A DNA stretch of 10,022 nt from Ignavibacteriales bacterium UBA6490 (GCA_002435365.1 DJMM01000050.1:47758-57779), one strand, 5' to 3'; counted from the first letter of the stretch, positions 1 through 8,529 are shown. Translations and numbers: made by a program. Notes: generated by a model from the letters alone, not told the origin.

Positions 1-48
1 AAGGATGCTCCTTTTTTTGTATTAGCTAAAAATTCATTATTATTAATT
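1..48. other. AT-rich leader before the first gene
   Basis: It contains a run of seven T (12-18) and no Shine-Dalgarno. The two other forward frames hit stops at 23-25 and 27-29, so an upstream gene could end here, but too little is visible to call one. No convincing promoter is seen. Confidence 0.3.
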
Positions 49-1530
49 ATGCTCAAAATAATTCAAATCTTTCTTCTTTTTCCGGTTTTTCTACTGGCGC
101 AGATATTTGTGGCACCCGATGGGAATGATAACAATCCCGGAACAATCGACCTCCCTTTCCGTTCACTTACAAAAGCTATTTCCCTTTCCGGTCCTGATTC
201 GCTGATTTACCTGAGGGGTGGTATTTACTATGATTCTACAACAATAAGATTTAATAAAAGCGGTCAGGCAGGAAAACCGATAAAGGTTTGGGCATATCCA
301 GGTGAACTGCCGGTAATAGATTTTATACACCAGCCGGTATCAACATCGTCAAGGGGTTTTCAGATTACTCATAATTACTGGCATTTAAAGGGAATTGAGA
401 TACAAAATGCAGGCGATAACGGTATTCATATCAGCAGCTGGTATAACACAGTTGAGAATTGTACTATTCATCACTGTGAAGATACCGGCCTGCAGATCAG
501 CGGAGGAGGCAGTTATAATAAAATAATTAATTGTGACTCTTACGAGAACTGTGATTTTCTTACAAACGGGGAAAATGCCGATGGGTTTGCTCCAAAACTT
601 GATATTGGTCCCGGCAATATCTTTAAGGGATGCCGTGCCTGGGGAAATTCAGACGACGGCTGGGATATGTATGAATCAAATGACACAGTAGTTGTCGAAG
701 ACTGCTGGGCATTTCATAACGGTTATAATATCTGGGGAATTTCAAGTTTCCAGGGTGACGGAAACGGATTTAAACTTGGGGGAAATTATGTCGCCGGTCC
801 GCATGTAATGATAAGATGCGTTTCTTTTGATAATAAGGCCAAAGGATTCGACCAGAACAATAATATTGCCGGAATCACTTTATACAACAATACCGCATAC
901 AGAAACGGTACCTTGAACTTTGCTTTTGCATCTACACCCAGCTCCGGGGTGCATGTATTAAAGAATAATATATCATACAAGCAGTCAAACTCAATTGCTC
1001 CTAACTCGATCATATCGAATAACAGCTGGCAGGGATTTGCAGTTGCAGACTCGGATTTTTTAAGTCTCGATACTTCACTTGCAAAAGTTCTTCGCGACGA
1101 TTCAGGATATCTGCCGAAGAATAACCTTTTCAGATTATCAGAAACAAGTTCAATGGTTGATGCAGGTATCGACGTAGGATTGCCGTTTAGCGGAACTGCT
1201 CCTGATCTGGGCGCTTTCGAGACTGCCGGTTTAATCGGTATTGCTCCGGAAATATCCATTTCCGGCTTTTATTTAGAGCAAAACTTTCCAAACCCGTTTA
1301 ATCCGTCTACAAAAATAATCTACCATCTGGATGCCCCGGGAATAGTTACTCTTGATATTTTTAATATTCTTGGTGAGAGGGTTGCAGAGCTTGTAAATGG
1401 ATTTGAAAATTCTGGTACATATGAGATTACCTGGACAGCTGATAACAAAAATTGTCCGACCGGTGTATATGTAGCTAGATTAAGTTTTAACAACCACTCT
1501 GCATCCATAAAAATAATTCTGATAAAATAA
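49..1530 (+). CDS. Secreted pectate lyase, polysaccharide lyase family 9, with T9SS type A sorting tail
   Basis: Predicted to cleave polygalacturonate by Ca2+-dependent beta-elimination outside the cell. A signal peptide spans about residues 1-17, with cleavage before Gln18. Residues 19-60 carry the 'VAPDGND.NPGT' opening common in right-handed beta-helix proteins, and the parallel beta-helix covers about 75-330. The PL9 active site is visible: Asp178, Asp202, Asp203 and Asp206 (in NADGF and NSDDGWD) as Ca2+ ligands, and Lys242 (in GNGFKLGG) as the catalytic base. Their spacing (+24, +25, +28, +64) equals that of Pel9A of Dickeya/Erwinia chrysanthemi as I recall it (D209, D233, D234, D237, K273). 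Residues 408-493 are a T9SS tail (NFPNPFNPST, then CPTGVYVARL). The Met at 49 directly precedes the signal peptide. The frame is open back to the window edge, but no better start is visible and there is no Shine-Dalgarno. First gene of the apparent operon, 15 bases before the GH28 gene. The family call is firm; the exact pectin substrate is inferred. Confidence 0.9.
   Translation: MLKIIQIFLLFPVFLLAQIFVAPDGNDNNPGTIDLPFRSLTKAISLSGPDSLIYLRGGIYYDSTTIRFNKSGQAGKPIKVWAYPGELPVIDFIHQPVSTSSRGFQITHNYWHLKGIEIQNAGDNGIHISSWYNTVENCTIHHCEDTGLQISGGGSYNKIINCDSYENCDFLTNGENADGFAPKLDIGPGNIFKGCRAWGNSDDGWDMYESNDTVVVEDCWAFHNGYNIWGISSFQGDGNGFKLGGNYVAGPHVMIRCVSFDNKAKGFDQNNNIAGITLYNNTAYRNGTLNFAFASTPSSGVHVLKNNISYKQSNSIAPNSIISNNSWQGFAVADSDFLSLDTSLAKVLRDDSGYLPKNNLFRLSETSSMVDAGIDVGLPFSGTAPDLGAFETAGLIGIAPEISISGFYLEQNFPNPFNPSTKIIYHLDAPGIVTLDIFNILGERVAELVNGFENSGTYEITWTADNKNCPTGVYVARLSFNNHSASIKIILIK
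1270..1527 (+). other. T9SS type A C-terminal sorting domain (encoded segment)
   Basis: Encodes residues 408-493 of the PL9 lyase. The visible motifs are NFPNPFNPST at the start, a beta-rich centre containing LDIFNILGERV, the CPTGVYVARL strand, and a last strand ending in Lys. This is the usual Por_Secre_tail layout in Ignavibacteria and other FCB bacteria. It predicts export through the type IX system and release or anchoring at the cell surface. Confidence 0.85.
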
Positions 1531-1545
1531 TTTTTCGGTATTAAA

Positions 1546-2955
1546 ATGCTGAATCATATTATAATTATAATTTCCTTTTTAACATTCCATATTTTCTGTC
1601 AACCGAACCATACAAATGATCCCTGGGCCGATGTTCCGGATATAATAAAAACCATAACCGTTCCGGAGTTCAGGGATGTCATTTATGACATAACCTCATT
1701 TGGTGCAGTCGGCGATGGAAAAACAGATTGCTCCGTAGCCTTCGAACAGGCCATAAAAACTTGCTCAGAAAATAGCGGAGGGAAGGTGGTCGTTCCCGAA
1801 GGAATTTTTCTGACCGGTCCCATCTACCTGCTCAGCAATGTTAATCTGGTAGTAACTGAAAAAGCGGTGGTTAAGTTTTCCACCCGTCCCGAAAAATATC
1901 TTCCCGTGGTCTTTACAAGGTGGGAAGGTGTTGAATGCATGAATTATTCACCGCTTATTTATGCTTATGGTGAAGAAAATATAGCGGTTACCGGCAGCGG
2001 AATTCTGGACGGGCAGGCAGACAACTCAAATTGGTGGAGCTGGAAAGGAAATAAAGATAACGGCTGGATCGAAGGAATGCCCAATCAGAAAAACGGCAGA
2101 AAATTGCTCTTTGAGATGGCCGAAAATAATATTCCTCCCCGGGAAAGGCTTTTCGGGAATGGATATTATTTACGTCCGAATTTTTTCCAGCCTTATAATT
2201 GTAAAAATATTTTAGTCAAAGGAGTTACCTTCAGAGACTCACCGATGTGGTTTCTCCACCCGGTGCTCTGTGAAAATATAACAATAGATAATGTTACAGT
2301 TGAAGGACTGGGACCGAACAATGACGGTTTTGATCCCGAAAGTTCAAGCAATATTTTAGTTAAAAACTGTTATTTCAATACCGGTGATGACTGTATTGCG
2401 ATTAAATCAGGAAGAAATAACGATGGGAGGAGAATAAATACTCCCTGCAAAAATATCGTGATTCAGAATTGTGAGATGAAGGATGGACATGGCGGAGTAG
2501 TAATCGGCAGCGAAATTTCAGGAGGCGTAAAAAATGTTTTTGCTGAAAATTGCGTCATGAACAGTCCTAACCTGGAAAGAGCTGTTAGAATAAAAACGAA
2601 TGCAGTCCGGGGCGGAGTTATTGAAAATATATTTGTAAGAAACCTTACAGTAGGTGAAGTGAGCGAGGCGGTTCTTAAAATAAATTATTATTACGAGGAG
2701 GGAGACAATGGTGCCTTCACCCCTGAGGTAAAAAATATACAAATTGAAAATGTTGTTTCTCAGAAAAGCGCTTTTGCCGTTTGGATTAAAGCCTACGATC
2801 GCTCACCGGTAAAAAAACTGGTAATAAATAATTGCACATTTAACAATGTCGCCAATAAAAATACAATACAAAATGTAGTTGATTTCAGGGTGTCGAACTG
2901 CATGATAAACGGTAAAGACATGATGATAACACAACCATATAAAAAGGATAAATAG
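1546..2955 (+). CDS. Glycoside hydrolase family 28 polygalacturonase, probably exo-acting and periplasmic
   Basis: Hydrolyses alpha-1,4-galacturonosyl links in pectin fragments. A signal peptide spans about residues 1-18, with cleavage predicted before Gln19. Cys18 is not in a proper lipobox (HIFC, Phe at -1), so a soluble periplasmic enzyme is favoured over a lipoprotein. Residues 48-110 form the N-terminal beta-helix cap (FGAVGDGKTD). The GH28 catalytic motifs appear in order: NND at 258-260 (for the family NTD), GDD at 280-282, GHG at 314-316 and RIK at 348-350, so all three catalytic Asp and the conserved His are present. The length of 469 is normal for bacterial family members. The roughly 35-residue segment with WWSWKG and the NGYYLRPNFFQ stretch resemble bacterial exo-polygalacturonases from memory; the exo mode is an inference. 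No T9SS tail is present, unlike the upstream lyase, which suggests work on imported oligomers. The start has no Shine-Dalgarno. Confidence 0.92.
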   Translation: MLNHIIIIISFLTFHIFCQPNHTNDPWADVPDIIKTITVPEFRDVIYDITSFGAVGDGKTDCSVAFEQAIKTCSENSGGKVVVPEGIFLTGPIYLLSNVNLVVTEKAVVKFSTRPEKYLPVVFTRWEGVECMNYSPLIYAYGEENIAVTGSGILDGQADNSNWWSWKGNKDNGWIEGMPNQKNGRKLLFEMAENNIPPRERLFGNGYYLRPNFFQPYNCKNILVKGVTFRDSPMWFLHPVLCENITIDNVTVEGLGPNNDGFDPESSSNILVKNCYFNTGDDCIAIKSGRNNDGRRINTPCKNIVIQNCEMKDGHGGVVIGSEISGGVKNVFAENCVMNSPNLERAVRIKTNAVRGGVIENIFVRNLTVGEVSEAVLKINYYYEEGDNGAFTPEVKNIQIENVVSQKSAFAVWIKAYDRSPVKKLVINNCTFNNVANKNTIQNVVDFRVSNCMINGKDMMITQPYKKDK

Positions 2956-2987
2956 ACTTTTAAAATAAATAGTAATCATCTGATATT

Positions 2988-5900
2988 ATGAATAAAATTC
3001 CAATAAGAGTTTCAGTTTTCATTTGTTTTCTGCTTATTGCTCTGTGGTCTGATAATTTCAGCCAGGTCAGAAGTAAAATTCAGGGCGAGATAACGGATGC
3101 AGAAACCGGAGAGGTATTGGTTGGGGCAAATATAATTTTACTGAATACAACCCTGGGTGCGGCATCAAATACAGAAGGCAAATTTTCCTTGATTAATGTT
3201 CCTGTCGGCAGATATACGGTACAGGCAAGTATGATCGGATATAAAAAAGAAAGAATACTTGATGTGCTGGTTTCACCCGACAGAGTGACATCGCTTGACA
3301 TCAGATTATCTTCAAGCATTATTGCAGGTGAGGAGGTGGTGGTCATAGCTCAACGAACCAAACTGCATAATGAGGTTTCCAATACCCAGCTGGTTATAAC
3401 AGACGACCAGATAAATAATGCGGCGGGCATAAGAGATATTAATGCCTTTCTGGAAAAACAGCCTGGTGTTTCAAGCGAGAAAGGATTTCTGGAAATAAGG
3501 GGAGGATCGGCAGAGCAAACAGGTACTTTTATTAACGGAATAGGATATAATAATGCCGCTGTTGGAAATGCCGAGACTTCAATTCCGCTCAGCGCAATTG
3601 AACAGGTATCATTGTTGTCAGGGGGATTTAATGCGGAATACGGAAATTTCAGATCCGGATTAATAAATGTGACAACTAAATCAGGGAAAAAAGAAGCTTA
3701 TCATGGAACAATATCAGTTCAGAAGAATACTGCCCATTTGAAAAGATTCGGACCTGAGCTTTCCGATCCGCACGGCCCGGTGCTTGCACCATTTCTTGAT
3801 CCGAAAATTGCGTTCAATGGAACGGAAGCAGGATGGGCCGATAACGAATACCTGAAACAGCAGCACGAAAACTTTGACGGCTGGATTCAGATGACAGAAA
3901 TCTTTAATCAGGGTCGACCGGCTAACCAGCAGGCAACTCCCCTGGATTACTATCTGCTGGCTGCATGGATGCATATGGCAATTCCGGATTATGAAGGTCT
4001 GGCAGCTCTTGGCTATACGGTTTCAGATGAGCAGAAAAGATTATTTCAGGATCATTTAAGAAAAGAAACCGGAACGGACTATAATATTGATGTGGGATTC
4101 GGAGGACCCCTTCCCTTTGTAAGCGGTATACTGGGAGACCCTACATTTTATATTTCACATTCCACAAAAGAAAATTTTTATGTTGTTCCATATGCCCGGC
4201 GAAGCAATAAAAACTATACAACTTTAGCAACCCTAAAGACAAACCCGGTACAATCATTAACCGTGACCTTGAATGGTTTGTGGAAAAGACAATTGGGATT
4301 AAGTCCTTTAAAACCTGCTTTCGGTGATGCACCGGATGCAGGCAGAGAAGGCGGTTTTATGCCTGTGGATAATATATCGGTAACAAGCGGAATTTCAAGT
4401 CTTGACGGAGGAACAAATTACTGGTTCGATGTTCCGATTTTCCCTCTATTAGATCAAACCACCCTGATGGGCGGTATAAACCTAAATCATATTTTAAATA
4501 ACTCCACCTTCTGGGAATTTAAAGCCAGCTATATGTCGATTAAGGATCATTCACCCAACGAAGATAACCGCAATCCGGCTGTATTAACACATTTTGGACC
4601 TTTCCCGGTAACCGAAATGCCCTACGGAAAGCTTCAGTTTGCCAATAATAACCGGATAATCGCCATCTACGGTACAGACACCATCGACTACAACTATCCC
4701 GGTTATGATGCGCTGCCCGGAGTAAACAAGAGATTCAGGAGCAAGGAAGGTGATCTTTACACAAATGTTCATACCCAGCAGATAAATCTTAAACTTGACC
4801 TGGTATCCCAGTATGGTGATCATCACTATGTAAAATCAGGTTTGGAATATAATCTTATAGACCTCGATCATAAGTTATGGCTTAAGTGGAACCGGACCGG
4901 ACCTTATAATACTTATGAATATAATTATCACCGCAAACCAAGTCTTACCGGATTTTATCTGCAGGATCAGGTAACCTACAGCGGTATAGTTGCAAATCTT
5001 GGAATAAGACTTGATTATTTTTACGGCGGCGGAGGCAGGTGGCCATCGGGTGATTTATTCTCAGAAGCATTTACAGCTGCTTTTGGAGGTGCCCCCCGGA
5101 ATGCCGGTGCGGCGGCCGACTCTTTTTACGCGGCTTTGGCTGAAGGAAGATCCCTTATATGGGAAAAATGGGAAGAGTATGACAAAGAACATCCGGGATT
5201 CCTCCAGCCCATAAAAAATCATTTTACATACAGCCCCCGGCTGGGTATTTCTTTCCCGGTGACTGAAAATTCCAAATTCTATTTTAACTACGGACACTTC
5301 CGTTCTAATCCCCCCTATTTTTCAATGTACCTGATAAGATACAGATATGATAAGAACGGGGTTTATGAGATGTCGAATCCTAACCTGGCACCGCCCCGTT
5401 CAATCCATTATGAACTCGGTTTTGCCTACAACTTTTATGAAAATATAATTCTTACACTGTCCGGATATTATAAAGATGTTACCGGGGAAAACGGAGAAGT
5501 AAATTATATAAATTCAAACGGAACTATCGATTATGAAAGATGGGAAAATAATAATTACGAGGATATCGAAGGTCTGGAAATTAATATTACAAAGAACGAT
5601 AACAGCTGGATCAACGGATGGATAAATTTTAATTATATGCTGAAAAAATCGGGCCTTACCGGGAGAGGAACGATCTCAGATGTTACACTCAATGAAAACC
5701 GGGCCGGTCTGTATGCCGGAAATGAAGACCGTTTTCTGCCAAGACCAATATTTAATGCCAACTTATCTTTCTCCTCTCCGGATAACCTGTTTGCCGGTAA
5801 CTGGCTGAACAGATTAACCTCTGACTGGAGAGCAACTGTATTTTTCGAATGGAAAGCGGGCTCATATTTTACATTCAATCCGCTGGAGAAGGTCCATCTG

Positions 5901-6311
5901 AGCAATAATCTGCAATGGCCTGATTATTATATGGTTGACCTGCGGTTAAGCAAATCATTAAACCTCTTCGGATTCAATACAACCTTCTTTATCGATGTAA
6001 GCAACCTATTCAACATAAAAGTCAGCTTGCTAAACAGAGGATATGCATTCAGGCGCAAATCCGTTGACTCCGGAAATTTCGTGGAGTGGGATGATACTAA
6101 AAAATATCTGTCATCTCTTCATCTGCCGCTTTATAACTCTCCCGAGTTTGATAATTTAAGAAGCCAGAATCCCGGGTTATACCTGCCGGGTGACGATAAA
6201 GTCGGCGATCTCAGGTCAGATGATAAACCCTACATCAACGATCCCGATTACTCATATTTTATATATGGTCAGCCAAGGGATTTCTGGTTCGGACTTAAAA
6301 TTGATTTTTAA
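2988..6311 (+). CDS. TonB-dependent outer-membrane receptor with N-terminal carboxypeptidase-regulatory-like domain
   Basis: Predicted energy-driven importer of a large ligand, here probably oligogalacturonides. A signal peptide spans about residues 1-25, with cleavage before Gln26. A CarboxypepD_reg-like beta-sandwich covers about 29-108 (GEITDAETGEVLVGANI, then GRYTVQASMIGY). A short EEVVVIA segment at 115-121 sits where a TonB box is expected. The plug covers about 128-235 (FLEKQPGV, IRGGSAEQTG, FNAEYGNFRSGLINVTTKSG). The beta-barrel runs from about 240 to the terminal Phe1107 in the strand FWFGLKIDF. At 1107 residues it is in the SusC size range, but no SusD gene is adjacent. Three long segments that do not look like strands (about 250-365, 688-742, 1015-1095) are probably extracellular loops. 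It lies 32 bases after the GH28 gene and 14 before the FN3 protein gene. The class is certain; the substrate is inferred from context only. Confidence 0.93.
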   Translation: MNKIPIRVSVFICFLLIALWSDNFSQVRSKIQGEITDAETGEVLVGANIILLNTTLGAASNTEGKFSLINVPVGRYTVQASMIGYKKERILDVLVSPDRVTSLDIRLSSSIIAGEEVVVIAQRTKLHNEVSNTQLVITDDQINNAAGIRDINAFLEKQPGVSSEKGFLEIRGGSAEQTGTFINGIGYNNAAVGNAETSIPLSAIEQVSLLSGGFNAEYGNFRSGLINVTTKSGKKEAYHGTISVQKNTAHLKRFGPELSDPHGPVLAPFLDPKIAFNGTEAGWADNEYLKQQHENFDGWIQMTEIFNQGRPANQQATPLDYYLLAAWMHMAIPDYEGLAALGYTVSDEQKRLFQDHLRKETGTDYNIDVGFGGPLPFVSGILGDPTFYISHSTKENFYVVPYARRSNKNYTTLATLKTNPVQSLTVTLNGLWKRQLGLSPLKPAFGDAPDAGREGGFMPVDNISVTSGISSLDGGTNYWFDVPIFPLLDQTTLMGGINLNHILNNSTFWEFKASYMSIKDHSPNEDNRNPAVLTHFGPFPVTEMPYGKLQFANNNRIIAIYGTDTIDYNYPGYDALPGVNKRFRSKEGDLYTNVHTQQINLKLDLVSQYGDHHYVKSGLEYNLIDLDHKLWLKWNRTGPYNTYEYNYHRKPSLTGFYLQDQVTYSGIVANLGIRLDYFYGGGGRWPSGDLFSEAFTAAFGGAPRNAGAAADSFYAALAEGRSLIWEKWEEYDKEHPGFLQPIKNHFTYSPRLGISFPVTENSKFYFNYGHFRSNPPYFSMYLIRYRYDKNGVYEMSNPNLAPPRSIHYELGFAYNFYENIILTLSGYYKDVTGENGEVNYINSNGTIDYERWENNNYEDIEGLEINITKNDNSWINGWINFNYMLKKSGLTGRGTISDVTLNENRAGLYAGNEDRFLPRPIFNANLSFSSPDNLFAGNWLNRLTSDWRATVFFEWKAGSYFTFNPLEKVHLSNNLQWPDYYMVDLRLSKSLNLFGFNTTFFIDVSNLFNIKVSLLNRGYAFRRKSVDSGNFVEWDDTKKYLSSLHLPLYNSPEFDNLRSQNPGLYLPGDDKVGDLRSDDKPYINDPDYSYFIYGQPRDFWFGLKIDF

Positions 6312-6319
6312 CTGAATTC

Positions 6320-6324
6320 AAAGG
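6320..6324 (+). promoter_or_regulatory. Shine-Dalgarno-like AAAGG favouring the second Met
   Basis: AAAGG lies one base before the ATG at 6326, which is too close to serve it, but ten bases before the ATG at 6335. The in-frame Met at 6335 (residue 4) may therefore be the true start. It leaves the signal peptide intact. Confidence 0.4.
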
Positions 6325-6325
6325 C

Positions 6326-8512
6326 ATGAATTTCATGACTCTCGCAAATATAAAAACAGTTCTGACTGCAGTTTTAATTTTAAATGTTTACCTTTACAGC
6401 CAGCCTGAACTTGAAACTGCTCAAACAAAAGTCTCAAAAATATGGGGCGGCATTGCTGCCAACGGGGATAAAGCTACTTTTGATTTCCGTGCAGGCTTTT
6501 TTCCAAATGACTTTGATATTATTCAGCACCGCGGCCAGGGAAGCGAAAATTATCTCGGCTCGGGTTTCAGATTAGCCTGTACTGATTGGAAAGCGCCGGA
6601 TGACTCAATCTACCGGGCTGCCGTTTTTGGCCCTATCAATGATTTTATGCTCAATGGAAAAGTTATTAGCCCCATCACCAGTTATATAAGATTTAAATAT
6701 CCGGATCAGACTGTAAACGGTGCTTCACCCGGTCTTACCGATTTTGCTGTGCATGACCCATCGAAATTTTCGGACGGCACCTATGATCAGATTATTGAAG
6801 CCACATATAAGAACGTCCTGGGCGTCGAGGTAAAGAGAAAAATCCTCGCATGGAGCCAGAGTTTAAATGATAATTATATAATAATTGACGTGGAATTAAC
6901 AAATACAGGTGTTGACCATATTAGTTCCACCGGCGGCGATTCACTGGTGCAGGATACATTGAGAAATTTTTATTTTTCAATGAACCAGGGAGTAGCAAAT
7001 AACTTCTATTCAAACGGCTCAAATCCATCTCCATCATCCAGTGAACGACCTAAATATAATTATGTCTGGCAGCATTATTACGGAGCACGCCAGGGCGATT
7101 CACTGAGAATATTTTATTTTTATTCTGCTGATGATCCGCAGACCACCGGCGACGATATGGGGTCTCCGGTAACCAGTCAGAAAGGCAGGCTGCTTAATAC
7201 AAATCTTAATTTCTATACAATACTGCACGCATCCGGCGAACCATATATTACTGCTGAGCAGGATATAGACGATTTTCTGCAGCCAAAAGTAACATACATC
7301 GGAACAGAAACTAAAATTCCAAACCCGGGTTCAGGCGAAGATCCTTACGGAAGTAAAAACTACTGGGCAATGCGGGGAGGTTTTTCCGACAAAAATTTAA
7401 TGCCTAACAGTATACCGGGTACGCACCATATGCTGAACAATGATGAGTTGGGGACTGCCAATTTTTCAAACTTTCCGGGCGGTACAATCAGTTCAGTGAA
7501 TTCAAAAAACTTCTCCAGCTTTGGGCCATATAATTTTCCTCCCGGCCATAAGCTTCATTTTGTTTATGCTGTTGGTATTGCCGGTATCGGCATCGAAAAA
7601 AGCCAGGAGATCGGTAAGAAATGGCTGGAGGGAACTTTAACCGATCCTCCCGATATGCCTGATCCCAACACCGGATGGATGCCTTCCAATTTTGCATTCC
7701 CGGTGGGGTCTTCAGAAATTGATAAATCGAAGGACCGCTGGATAAGCATGGGAATCGATTCAGTAATGCTTACTGCATGGAGAGCGAAATGGAATTTTGA
7801 TAATAATTTCAGAATCCCCCAGTCTCCCCCGCCTGTATCATCATTTAATGTTGAGGGATCCGGTGCATTAAACGGCGTTGTCCTGAAATGGAAAAATCCC
7901 GATGCTGAGGCTATGCAGAATTTCGCTGGTTATTCAATAAAGAGAAGACTTTCAAACCAGGACACTGTATTCTATTCTGAAATATATTCATCCGGCTCCG
8001 GGGATAAAGCGGGAGAACATTCTTTTGTCGATACAAGTGTTGTTTCAGGAGTACCTTATTACTATTATATTCAGGCAAAATCCAGAATTGACGACAATGA
8101 TATGAATGCCGATCCGTTGTCCAGAGGAAAAATTTTGTACAGCAGCAGGATATGGATTCCCAATATTTCCCCCATTAATCCTCCGAAATACTCCACCGAG
8201 GATATGTCGAGAATAAGAATAGTGCCCAATCCATATAATATTAATGATCCGCTTGTAAAATTATACTATTCGGATACCGACGGGCGGCAAATTAATTTTT
8301 ACAACCTTCCCGGATCTGTAAAAATAAATATTTATACGGAAAACGGGGATCTGATTAAAACAATAGATCATTATTCTCCCCAGTCGGATGGGTATGAGAA
8401 ATGGAACATGATCACGGATGCTCAACAGGTCATTAGCAGCGGAATCTATATCGCCGTTTTTCAGAAACCAGACGGTGAGGTCAGTTTCCAGAAGTTCATT
8501 ATTGTCAGATAA
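6326..8512 (+). CDS. Large secreted protein with fibronectin-III-like domain and T9SS-like 'VPNPY' C-terminal tail; function unknown
   Basis: I do not recognise a characterised family for the main body. A signal peptide ends before Gln26. Residues 36-490 form a long beta-rich domain with many aromatic and Gly-Asn-Asp residues; it opens with KIWGGIAANGD and contains NYIIIDVELTNTG, an Ig-like strand pattern. Residues about 500-605 resemble a fibronectin type III domain (PPPVSSF start, VVLKWKNP, YSIKRR, VSGVPYYYYIQA end). Residues 628-728 form a tail starting IRIVPNPY, continuing with VKINIYTENGDLIKTI and SSGIYIAVF, and ending KFIIVR. The tail has the layout of a T9SS sorting domain but differs in sequence from the lyase tail. 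No enzyme motif is seen. Sitting between the receptor and a PorV-like gene, it may be a surface ligand-binding partner of the receptor (inference). An alternative start at 6335 has the better-placed Shine-Dalgarno. The call as a secreted FN3-like protein is good; the role is open. Confidence 0.75.
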   Translation: MNFMTLANIKTVLTAVLILNVYLYSQPELETAQTKVSKIWGGIAANGDKATFDFRAGFFPNDFDIIQHRGQGSENYLGSGFRLACTDWKAPDDSIYRAAVFGPINDFMLNGKVISPITSYIRFKYPDQTVNGASPGLTDFAVHDPSKFSDGTYDQIIEATYKNVLGVEVKRKILAWSQSLNDNYIIIDVELTNTGVDHISSTGGDSLVQDTLRNFYFSMNQGVANNFYSNGSNPSPSSSERPKYNYVWQHYYGARQGDSLRIFYFYSADDPQTTGDDMGSPVTSQKGRLLNTNLNFYTILHASGEPYITAEQDIDDFLQPKVTYIGTETKIPNPGSGEDPYGSKNYWAMRGGFSDKNLMPNSIPGTHHMLNNDELGTANFSNFPGGTISSVNSKNFSSFGPYNFPPGHKLHFVYAVGIAGIGIEKSQEIGKKWLEGTLTDPPDMPDPNTGWMPSNFAFPVGSSEIDKSKDRWISMGIDSVMLTAWRAKWNFDNNFRIPQSPPPVSSFNVEGSGALNGVVLKWKNPDAEAMQNFAGYSIKRRLSNQDTVFYSEIYSSGSGDKAGEHSFVDTSVVSGVPYYYYIQAKSRIDDNDMNADPLSRGKILYSSRIWIPNISPINPPKYSTEDMSRIRIVPNPYNINDPLVKLYYSDTDGRQINFYNLPGSVKINIYTENGDLIKTIDHYSPQSDGYEKWNMITDAQQVISSGIYIAVFQKPDGEVSFQKFIIVR
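8207..8509 (+). other. Divergent T9SS-type C-terminal tail ('VPNPY' class), encoded segment
   Basis: Encodes residues 628-728 of the FN3 protein. It follows the sorting-domain pattern: a PNP motif near the start (VPNPYN), a central strand pair around INIYTENGDLIKTI, a GIYIAVF strand and a short final strand ending in Arg. It lacks the NFPNPFNPST opening of the lyase tail. Such VPNPY tails are, from memory, frequent in large FCB-group surface proteins. Recognition by T9SS is inferred. Confidence 0.55.
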
Positions 8513-8517
8513 GATGC

Positions 8518-8522
8518 AAGGA
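8518..8522 (+). promoter_or_regulatory. Shine-Dalgarno AAGGA for the PorV-like gene
   Basis: AAGGA with a seven-base spacer to the ATG at 8530 supports this start. It is one of the few clear Shine-Dalgarno sites in the window; the first three genes have none. Confidence 0.6.
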
Positions 8523-8529
8523 CAATTTT

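Noticed and set aside
1..29. C-terminal end of an upstream gene
   Set aside because: Two frames reach a stop at 25 or 29, but eight or nine codons are not enough to recognise a protein.
11..48. Bacteroidetes-type promoter before the first gene
   Set aside because: A TTTG at 16-19 could be a -33 element, but no TAnnTTTG follows at the right distance; the region is just AT-rich.
786..1259. Long open frame on the minus strand inside the PL9 gene (157 codons)
   Set aside because: It lies wholly inside a well-supported gene with catalytic motifs and has no recognisable domain or leader; it is a shadow frame.
1546..1605. Lipoprotein signal on the GH28 enzyme (Cys18)
   Set aside because: The residues before the Cys (HIF) do not fit a lipobox, and the site matches the cleavage-before-Gln pattern of the neighbouring proteins.
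5633..5905. Open frames on the minus strand (and one plus-strand frame at 5011-5214) within the receptor gene
   Set aside because: They overlap conserved barrel sequence, have no Shine-Dalgarno or recognisable protein features, and have low-complexity, biased composition typical of out-of-frame reading.
6326..8512. SusD homolog after the receptor
   Set aside because: The protein has no lipobox and no helical TPR-like SusD pattern; it is beta-rich with an FN3-like domain and a sorting-type tail.
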